This document shows positions 14,549 through 19,488 of a stretch of DNA of 19,488 nucleotides, piece by piece. A program made the translations under genes and the position numbers. The notes under the pieces are model-generated. The model was given only the letters and a program-made list of their open reading frames with translations. It was not told the DNA's origin and did not search any database. Origin of the DNA: an uncultured Collinsella sp. (GTDB lineage: Bacteria > Actinomycetota > Coriobacteriia > Coriobacteriales > Coriobacteriaceae); assembly GCA_900759565.1 (NCBI GenBank), contig CAAEVV010000020.1, positions 1-19,488 on the forward strand, read 5' to 3'. The number at the start of each line of letters is the position of its first letter. Within the stretch, counting starts at the first letter, position 1.

Positions 14549-15988
14549 ATGAGCGACGGAAAGAAGAAGCTTTCCTTCTTGACGGTCATTTCGACCATCA
14601 TCTGCGTCGTCTTCGTTTGCGAGGCCGCCGCTCCCGCTGCTGCCATTGGCAACCAGCAGTTCTTCTGGTGGATCTTCCTGATCCTGACCTTCCTGCTCCC
14701 TTATGGCATGGTTGTCGCCGAGCTCGGCACTACCTATGACGGCGAGGGCGGCATTTACGACTGGGTACGTGATGGCCTGGGCGACAAGTGGGGCGCCCGC
14801 ATCTCGTACTACTACTGGGTTAACTACCCGCTGTGGATCGCCTCGCTGGCTACCATGTTCCCCGACATTCTGGGCATGGTCTTTGGCGTCGAGTTCAATC
14901 TGATCGCCAAGTTGGGTATCGATCTTGCCTTTGTGTGGATCGTCTACCTCATGGGCCGCTCCAAGGCTGCCGACTCCGAGTGGGTCCTGAACGGCGGCGC
15001 CATCATCAAGGTTGCCGTTGCCGTTATCGTCGGCGCTTTGGGCATTTGGTACGCCATGGAGAACGGTTTTGCGAACGACATGTCCGCTGCCACCTTCCTG
15101 CCCGAGCTCACCAACACCAACGCGCTCGGCTACCTGTCGATCATCATTTTTAACTTCATGGGCTTCGAGGTCATCTGCACCATGACCGACGATATGGCCG
15201 ATCCCGCTCGCGATATCCCCAAGGCTATCATCGTCGGCGGCCTGTCTATCGCCGTGATCTATCTGTTCGCTGGCTTTGGCATCGGCGCTGCTGTGCCGGC
15301 TGATTCCATCGATCCCGACTACGGCATGATCTACGCTGTCCAGACCATGGTGGGCGACTCCATGATCTTCAAGGTCATCTGCATTGCCTTCCTGATCACC
15401 CTGTTTGCCAACATGGCTGCTTGGTCCTTTGGTGTCAACTCCGTTGCTCGCTACGCTGCCGAGCACGGCAACATGCCCAAGGTCTTTGCCTCGATGATCT
15501 CGGATGACGATATGCCCAACGGCGCCAACCTGGTCAACGCCATCGTTGCCTCCCTGGTGCTGTGCCTGCAGCTGGTTCCCATCGACGCCATCTCCAACGG
15601 TGTTTTCTGGATGCTCTTCGGCACCTCCGTCGTCTTTCTGCTGCTCACTTATATCCCGATGTTCCCGGCGTTCCTCAACCTTCGCAAGAACGACCCGAAC
15701 CGCGAGCGCATCTTCACGTTCCCGTTTAAGGGTGCCATGATGAAGGTCATGCTGGCTATTCCCTGCATCGAGCTGATTCTGGCTATCGTTGCAACGCTGA
15801 TTCCGTTCTCTGTCGATGAGATTGGCGATAAGGTCCCGATGATCGTTATCTTCATCGTGCTTTTGCTTATTGGCGAGGTTGTCTGCGTCGTCAGTGCTAA
15901 GGGTCGCGAGACCGAGTACAAGGGTCTCACCCCCGAGCTGGCTGCTCAGCGTCTCGCTGAGGAGGCCGCCGAGGCCGAAGAGGACTAG
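14549..15988 (+). CDS. APC-superfamily amino acid / polyamine antiporter, candidate agmatine-putrescine exchanger
   Basis: The 479-residue protein has about twelve hydrophobic helices and the start signature VCEAAAPAAAIGNQQFFWW, followed by PYGMVVAELGTTYDGEGGIYDWVRD, which is typical of the APC family of amino acid/polyamine antiporters related to the glutamate:GABA group. The C-terminus is acidic (EEAAEAEED). The ATG has GAAGGAG about eight bases upstream. The next gene encodes agmatine deiminase, and in known agmatine deiminase operons the transporter (AguD) swaps agmatine for putrescine. Here the genes for putrescine carbamoyltransferase and carbamate kinase are absent, so the product exported could be putrescine or N-carbamoylputrescine. 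Substrate is inferred from context only. Confidence 0.85.
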   Translation: MSDGKKKLSFLTVISTIICVVFVCEAAAPAAAIGNQQFFWWIFLILTFLLPYGMVVAELGTTYDGEGGIYDWVRDGLGDKWGARISYYYWVNYPLWIASLATMFPDILGMVFGVEFNLIAKLGIDLAFVWIVYLMGRSKAADSEWVLNGGAIIKVAVAVIVGALGIWYAMENGFANDMSAATFLPELTNTNALGYLSIIIFNFMGFEVICTMTDDMADPARDIPKAIIVGGLSIAVIYLFAGFGIGAAVPADSIDPDYGMIYAVQTMVGDSMIFKVICIAFLITLFANMAAWSFGVNSVARYAAEHGNMPKVFASMISDDDMPNGANLVNAIVASLVLCLQLVPIDAISNGVFWMLFGTSVVFLLLTYIPMFPAFLNLRKNDPNRERIFTFPFKGAMMKVMLAIPCIELILAIVATLIPFSVDEIGDKVPMIVIFIVLLLIGEVVCVVSAKGRETEYKGLTPELAAQRLAEEAAEAEED

Positions 15989-16273
15989 AGCACCCGGATT
16001 CGGGGTTCCAACCCTCCTCGCCACTTGACCATTCCCCGGGGTGGGTGTGAGCGAAGGCTCCGGTAACCACCGCCCGTCCCAATTTCTCTTCCGTATCCTT
16101 CGTGCGTTTTGTCTCCGCGCGCCAGGTTACGTCGTCGCTTGCCGGTGCGACTCCGTGAAAACCGGCGCCGGGCGCCCCGACCTTTGCCGGGGGACGGGCG
16201 TCCGCCACCTCTTGGTTTTAGGCTGCGGGCAACCCGCCCGCAGCAAGCGATCGTTCGATTTGGAGGAAATCTT
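15989..16273 (+). promoter_or_regulatory. GC-rich structured leader before agmatine deiminase
   Basis: Several stems can be drawn. GGTGG...CCACC (around 16040-16071) encloses GAGC-GAAG-GCTC. CGCCCGTCCC (16071-16080) pairs perfectly with GGGACGGGCG (16191-16200) across 110 bases. Within that span GCCGGT (16141-16146) pairs with ACCGGC (16161-16166), and CCCCG pairs with CGGGG around 16176-16191. Finally GCTGCGGGC (16222-16230) pairs with GCCCGCAGC (16236-16244), 18 bases before the ribosome site. It matches no riboswitch class that I can recognise. It may be a terminator/attenuator region or a new cis-regulatory RNA. Confidence 0.4.
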
Positions 16274-17479
16274 ATGCGTACGATCACCGAGTCCGAGTCC
16301 ACCCCTAAGGCCGACGGCTTCTTTATGCCCGCTGAATTCGCCCCGCAGGATCGCGTGTGGATGGGTTGGCCCCACCGTACCGACACCTGGTCCCACGGCG
16401 CCAAGCCGGCTCAGAAGCAGTATGCCGCCATCGCTCGCGCCATCGCCGAGTTCACCCCGGTCACCATGTGCGCCAACCAGGCCGACTACGCCAACTGCAA
16501 GGCCGCCTTTGAGGAAGACGAGAACGTCACCGTTATCGAGATGACCACCGACGACGCTTGGTTCCGCGACACCGCTGCCACTTTTGTTATCAATGGCAAG
16601 GGCGATAAGCGCGCCAATCACTGGCACTTCAACGCCTATGGCGGCCTCGTCGACGGCCTCTATTTCCCGTGGGACAAGGACGAGCAGATTGCCCTTAAGA
16701 TGGCTGAGCTTTCCGGCTGCCGTCGCTATCGTCCCGATGACATGATCCTCGAGGGCGGTTCCATCACCGTCGACGGCGAAGGCACCGTGGTCGTGACCGA
16801 CCAGTGCCTGCTTTCCCCGGGCCGCACCTGCTCTGCGGTTCTGGAGGAGGAAGAGGATCCCGAGTCCATCTGGCCCAAGTTCAAGAGGAAGTTCGAGCCC
16901 TGGAGCGAGGAACTTCGCGCCTATATGGACGAGCACCTCAAGGATTATCTGGGTGTCGAGAAGGTCATCTGGGTCAAGGAGGGCATCGACCCCGAGGAGA
17001 CCAACGGTCACATCGATGACGTCGCCACGTTCATCGCTCCGGGCGTCATGGCCTGCATCTGGACTGACGATCCCGAGTATCCGTTCTACGAGCAGTGCCA
17101 CGCCATCTACGAGACCCTCTCCAACGCCGTTGACGCCAAGGGCCGCAAGATGAAGGTCTACAAGCTCTGCATGCCCGTGAACCCGCTGTTCATGGACCAG
17201 GCTTCCTGCGACACCATCGACGCCGACGAGAACGCCGAGCCGCGCGTCGCCGACGAGCCGCTGATCGCCTCCTACATGAACTACCTGGTCACCAACCACG
17301 GCGTTATCCTCCCGCAGTACGGCGACGAGAACGACCAGCTTGCCGTTGACACGCTCCAGAAGATCTACGATGAGGTCTGGGGCGAGGGCGTCTACAAGTG
17401 CGTCGGCGTTCAGTCCGAGCAGGTCGTCTTCGGTGGCGGAAATATCCACTGCATTACGCAGCAGGAGCCCTCGGCGTAA
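16274..17479 (+). CDS. aguA: Agmatine deiminase
   Basis: It converts agmatine to N-carbamoylputrescine and ammonia and belongs to the peptidyl-arginine deiminase superfamily. Landmarks in the 401-residue protein are WPHRTDTW (33-40), DDAWFRDTA (93-101), ILEGGSITVDGEGT (158-171), LLSPGR (179-184), NGHIDDVA (245-252) and the catalytic C393 in GGGNIHCITQQ near the C-terminus. The usual length is about 365-380; the excess is mainly an acidic insertion of roughly 25-30 residues after LLSPGR (about 185-215, with EEEED and many aromatic residues). The ATG at 16274 has GGAGG seven bases before it, an excellent site. It follows the antiporter gene with a 285-base structured gap, so it may be controlled separately. 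Confidence 0.92.
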   Translation: MRTITESESTPKADGFFMPAEFAPQDRVWMGWPHRTDTWSHGAKPAQKQYAAIARAIAEFTPVTMCANQADYANCKAAFEEDENVTVIEMTTDDAWFRDTAATFVINGKGDKRANHWHFNAYGGLVDGLYFPWDKDEQIALKMAELSGCRRYRPDDMILEGGSITVDGEGTVVVTDQCLLSPGRTCSAVLEEEEDPESIWPKFKRKFEPWSEELRAYMDEHLKDYLGVEKVIWVKEGIDPEETNGHIDDVATFIAPGVMACIWTDDPEYPFYEQCHAIYETLSNAVDAKGRKMKVYKLCMPVNPLFMDQASCDTIDADENAEPRVADEPLIASYMNYLVTNHGVILPQYGDENDQLAVDTLQKIYDEVWGEGVYKCVGVQSEQVVFGGGNIHCITQQEPSA

Positions 17480-17812
17480 CTGTCTGTCTTCCCGAGGCAC
17501 GGCACCTTCCCGTTCATTCGTCGCTTGCGTACCCAAAGTACGCGGCGCACCTCTTTCACGGGAATCTGCCGCACCTCAGAAACCCAGCCGGTCAAGCGGA
17601 CTGACGTAGCTTGTTACCGCATTAGTCATTGGTGCCAACCCTGGCAACGATGCAGGTCGAAAAACGTCAGCGAAAACCCGCCAGAGCGAGCAAGGTGCCT
17701 TGAAGCGAGGCGGCATTGACCTTTTGGTCATGCCGTCGAAGCTGAAAGGCAGATTGCCGTTCTGGCGGGTTTGCAGCGTCGAGTCGTTACGCGGTTTGGT
17801 AAAACCGCGTAA
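17480..17812. other. Convergent intergenic region between aguA and the DAHP synthase gene
   Basis: It is filled by two structured elements facing each other: C on the minus strand at its left end and B on the plus strand at its right end, with about 90 bases between that show nothing recognisable. No T-tract terminator is present for either gene, so these folds may serve that purpose. Confidence 0.55.
17493..17577 (-). ncRNA. Structured repeat element, copy C (minus strand)
   Basis: Read on the minus strand it has the same core as copy A: CCCGT-GAAAGAGG, the hairpin GCGTAC-TTTGG-GTACGC (17527-17543), then CGACGAATGAA-CGGG. Outer pairs are GAGG/CCTC (17494-17497 with 17574-17577), CGGCA/TGCCG (17500-17504 with 17567-17571) and TTCCCGT/ACGGGAA (17507-17513 with 17558-17564). 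The distal hairpin tail seen in A and B is missing. It begins 14 bases after the aguA stop and, being nearly symmetrical, could also act as aguA's 3' structure. Confidence 0.55.
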
Positions 17813-17813
17813 C
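17666..17813 (+). ncRNA. Structured repeat element, copy B
   Basis: Stem 1 AAACCCGCCAGA / TCTGGCGGGTTT (17674-17685 with 17761-17772) is perfect; stem 2 is GCCTT/AAGGC (17697-17701 with 17746-17750); stem 3 is GGCATTGACC-TTTT-GGTCATGCC (17712-17734, one bulged T). Loops GAAGCGAGG and TCGAAGCTGAA correspond to those of A. GTCAGCGAAA before, CGAGCAAGGTG inside, TTTGCAGCGTCGAG after, and the 12-bp tail hairpin (17786-17813) are nearly identical in sequence to A. The last base of the tail is the last base of the stop codon of the DAHP synthase gene on the other strand. Confidence 0.6.
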
Positions 17814-18844
17814 TAAATACGTTCCGCGATTTCGTGGATGAGGTAGTCGGTCTTTTCCCAGCCCAGGCACGGGTCGGTGATCGACTTGCCAAAGACGCCG
17901 CCATCGACCGGCTGGTTGCCATCCTCCAGGTAGGACTCGATCATAAAGCCCTTGACCAGCTTGGAGATGGACTCGTTGCGGCGGCAGCTGTCGAGCACCT
18001 CCTTGCAAATGCGATACTGCTCCAGCGGACGCTTGCCCGAGTTGTCGTGGTTGCAGTCGATGACCGCTGCCGGATTGGCATAGCCGGCGTGCTCGGTATA
18101 GCGCTCGGCCAGGCGCTCCAGGTGCTCGTAGTGGTAATTGGGGTAGGTGCGACCGTCGAGGCCGATGTAGCCGCGCATGACAGCGTGCGCAAGCGGGTTG
18201 CCGTCGCACTCGACCTCCCAGTTGCGGAAGATGAAGCTCTGGTGCGCCTGCGCGGCGTAAATGGAGTTGAGCATAACGGTGGTAGAGCCGGCAGTGGGAT
18301 TCTTCATGCCGACGGGCACCGAAATGCCGCTCGACACCAGGCGATGCTCCTGGTTCTCGACCGAGCGTGCGCCCACGGCAACATAGCTCAGCAGGTCAAC
18401 GAGGTATTGGTAGTTGGACGGATAAAGCATCTCGTCGGCGGTAAAGAAGCCCGTTTCCTCAATAACGCGCAGGTGCATATGGCGGATGGCCTTGACGCCC
18501 TCGAGTAGGTCGTCGGGAGCCTCGGGGTTGGGGTTGTGCAGCAGGCCCTTGTAACCGGTGCCCTTGGTACGCGGCTTATTGGTGTAGACGCGCGGAATGA
18601 TGATGAGCTTGTCCTTGACCTCTTCGGCGGTCTTGGCCAGTCGGTTCATATACTCGAGCACCGAATCCTCGCGGTCGGCAGAGCACGGGCCGATGATGAG
18701 CACCTTACGTGCGTCCTCGCCGGTAAAGACTTTGGCGACCTCGGCGTCAAATGCCTGCTTTTTGGCGGTAAGCTCAGCAGAAAGTGGCATTTCCTCGCGG
18801 ATCTCCATGGGGATCGGCAGCCTGCGTTTGAATTCCATGGCCAT
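17813..18844 (-). CDS. 3-deoxy-7-phosphoheptulonate synthase (DAHP synthase), type I
   Basis: It condenses phosphoenolpyruvate and erythrose-4-phosphate, the first step to chorismate and aromatic amino acids. The 343-residue length fits the AroF/AroG/AroH class. Key parts are LIIGPCSADRED (49-60, metal Cys at 54), RVYTNKPRTKGTGYKGL (85-101), VPVGMKNPTAGS, the metal His in DCNHDNSGK (the common form is DCSHANSGK), FMIESYLEDGNQ, and SITDPCLGWE. ATG 18844 has GAGGAGG seven bases upstream; a second ATG two codons later is less well placed. TATAGA at 18860-18865 on the minus strand is a candidate -10. It stands alone. Which aromatic amino acid, if any, inhibits it cannot be read from the sequence, so I give no gene letter. 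Confidence 0.93.
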   Translation of the reverse strand: MAMEFKRRLPIPMEIREEMPLSAELTAKKQAFDAEVAKVFTGEDARKVLIIGPCSADREDSVLEYMNRLAKTAEEVKDKLIIIPRVYTNKPRTKGTGYKGLLHNPNPEAPDDLLEGVKAIRHMHLRVIEETGFFTADEMLYPSNYQYLVDLLSYVAVGARSVENQEHRLVSSGISVPVGMKNPTAGSTTVMLNSIYAAQAHQSFIFRNWEVECDGNPLAHAVMRGYIGLDGRTYPNYHYEHLERLAERYTEHAGYANPAAVIDCNHDNSGKRPLEQYRICKEVLDSCRRNESISKLVKGFMIESYLEDGNQPVDGGVFGKSITDPCLGWEKTDYLIHEIAERI

Positions 18845-18942
18845 GCGGGGCCTCCTCAATCTATAGAAAGAGCAAAAAGCGTATTGTCGAATGCACGGCA
18901 TTATCCGCTGTCGCACGCTAAAGTGCAAGCCCTCGTCACCCC

Positions 18943-18983
18943 AAAACCTGCCAAAAAGGGACAGGTTTATTTTGGCAGGTTTT
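18943..18983. repeat. Hairpin repeat with GGGACAGG loop
   Basis: A perfect 14-bp stem (18943-18956 with 18970-18983) encloses AGGGACAGGTTTA. The left-arm word AAACCTG can also pair with CAGGTTT inside the loop (18962-18968), giving a second, exclusive fold. The loop shares GGGACAGG with the fprA terminator at 7268-7307. It lies about 100 bases before the DAHP synthase start, probably upstream of its promoter. Confidence 0.75.
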
Positions 18984-19068
18984 ATCTGGGTAAACGTTGG
19001 CGAATGCCGGGAGGGAGCGGCGCCGCGCGGGACCCTAAGGCTGTTGTCAGTTCCCCAGGAAATACCAT

Positions 19069-19299
19069 GTGGGCAAAAAATGCCAAATATGAGTACGGTT
19101 GCTATCTTAGTATCATATTGCCTTCGCAAAATAATAGACATAACAGCAAAATATGTTCATTAACGCAAACACATATAAGTCCGCTATAGGGCTGTTTGAT
19201 CAATTTAGGGACGCGTGTAAGCCGTGAAAACGGTATTTGGGGCTGTTTTGGCTGTTACTAAAAAGGTATCAGTACTCATATTTGCCCTTTTTTGCCCAC
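19069..19299. mobile_element. MITE-like 231-bp AT-rich element with inverted ends
   Basis: The ends 19069-19096 and 19272-19299 are reverse complements over 28 bases with two mismatches, and scattered matches (including TTAGTA) extend the similarity inwards to about 47 bases. The interior is AT-rich, unlike the GC-rich neighbours, and encodes nothing recognisable. No target-site duplication was seen at the edges. It may be a non-autonomous mobile element or a dispersed regulatory repeat. Confidence 0.5.
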
Positions 19300-19382
19300 G
19301 GGGCCTCGAAGGGGCTGCCAATCAGGTCCCAGGGGAGACGGTTTGGGTAGCGCACAGAGATGTGGTGTAAGAGGCGGGGCAT
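19269..19382 (-). CDS. Small open frame ending in the right arm of the AT-rich element
   Basis: An ATG inside the 24-bp palindrome begins 37 residues ending WAKKGKYEY before a TGA. The middle (RYPNRLPWDLIGSPFEAPW) has a protein-like composition. The inverted left end of the element reads WAKNAKYEY on the plus strand, so the ending comes from the repeat. There is no good ribosome site. It may be a remnant of a longer gene whose end was replaced by the repeat, or chance. Confidence 0.2.
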   Translation of the reverse strand: MPRLLHHISVRYPNRLPWDLIGSPFEAPWAKKGKYEY

Positions 19383-19410
19383 GCCCCGCCTCTGCCCTTT
19401 CTTGAAAGGG
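19370..19410. repeat. 24-bp perfect palindrome followed by a short hairpin
   Basis: 19370-19393 is a perfect palindrome centred on GGGGCATGCCCC. Two bases later CCCTTTC-TT-GAAAGGG forms a second hairpin (19395-19410), then GGGGACACCGCC. This may be a terminator for something on either strand or the terminal region of an insertion sequence that begins here. Confidence 0.6.
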
Positions 19411-19471
19411 AGGGGACACCGCCTAGAATTCGTCGTTGGAGTAATGAAGGTGACGAATGGAAGGAAAGGCG

Positions 19472-19488
19472 ATGCCCCAAGAAGAGAG
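19472..19488 (+). CDS. Possible start of a gene cut by the window edge
   Basis: ATG at 19472 opens M-P-Q-E-E and continues past the end; AAGGAAAGG lies close upstream, and an in-frame ATG at 19457 is also possible. With the palindromes just before, this could be the first gene of an insertion sequence, but five codons are not enough to name it. Confidence 0.3.

Larger units (their letters stand above)
18845..19488. other. Repeat-rich region upstream of the DAHP synthase gene
   Basis: It contains the candidate promoter next to the gene, a GGGACAGG-loop hairpin (18943-18983), a 231-bp AT-rich element with inverted ends (19069-19299), a small minus-strand open frame (19269-19382), a 24-bp perfect palindrome (19370-19393), a CCCTTTC-TT-GAAAGGG hairpin (19395-19410), and possibly the start of a plus-strand gene at the window edge. 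No intact ordinary gene is present. Confidence 0.6.

Noticed and set aside
15989..16273. Cobalamin, c-di-GMP-I or SAM riboswitch upstream of aguA
   Set aside because: Short pieces such as GCCGGTGCGACTCCG and GAGCGAAGGCTCCGG resemble parts of these classes, but the conserved cores and their order are missing.
4615..19096. Shared word TATGAGTACG between the gal operators and the left end of the AT-rich element
   Set aside because: The match is only ten bases and does not include the ACGTTAAC half of the operator; likely chance.
18845..19141. 99-residue N-terminal extension of DAHP synthase
   Set aside because: It reads through the hairpin repeat and the AT-rich element; GAGGAGG before 18844 and the family length give the start.
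18536..19189. 217-codon plus frame across the DAHP synthase 5' end and beyond
   Set aside because: It is antisense to the enzyme's N-terminus and then runs through the hairpin repeat and the AT-rich element.

Overview
The window reads as a stretch of chromosome from a fairly GC-rich actinobacterium of the class Coriobacteriia, most likely Collinsella or a close relative. This is inference. It rests on the protein families and their wording (a galactokinase and type-2 GalT pair, a flavodiiron protein, an agmatine deiminase/antiporter pair), on strong AGGAGG-type ribosome sites, and on many small palindromic repeats built around GGGAC. No rRNA, tRNA, CRISPR array, prophage or complete insertion sequence was seen.

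Layout. (1) 1-1632: a minus-strand AAA ATPase with a DUF4143-type C-terminus, lying between two 27-bp direct repeats and preceded by three repeats of exact 33-bp period and a small operator-like palindrome. (2) 1750-5945: a galactose module, with galK-galT on the minus strand divergent from a LacI-family regulator. The intergenic region carries three copies of one LacI-type operator, two of them forming a perfect 18-bp inverted repeat. (3) 6075-7235: a flavodiiron protein with a terminator. (4) 7310-9305: a DeoR-family regulator divergent from a class II aldolase. (5) 9306-10015: a repeat-rich region with a large nested palindrome and a possible gene remnant. (6) 10016-11005: a Nudix hydrolase fused to a Vsr mismatch endonuclease. 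(7) 11037-14239: a second long palindrome, then a BceAB-type ABC transporter. (8) 14549-17479: an APC-family antiporter and agmatine deiminase, with a GC-rich structured leader between them. (9) 17813-18844: a type I DAHP synthase on the minus strand. (10) 18845-19488: its upstream region, with a hairpin repeat, a 231-bp AT-rich element with inverted ends, a small open frame, and perhaps the first codons of a gene running off the end.

The genes are mostly independent small transcription units: sugar entry (Leloir steps, aldolase), oxygen or NO detoxification, nucleotide-pool and DNA repair, peptide stress, agmatine use, and the first step of the shikimate pathway.

The most interesting signal is not a protein. 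Three copies of one folded element (14276-14422 and 17666-17813 on plus, 17493-17577 on minus) keep the same internal-loop bases while their stems change sequence on both sides and still pair. That is covariation, as expected of a conserved RNA or DNA fold, and each copy lies close to the 3' end of a gene. Next come the Nudix-Vsr fusion, the several GGGAC hairpin repeats, and the structured leader before agmatine deiminase.
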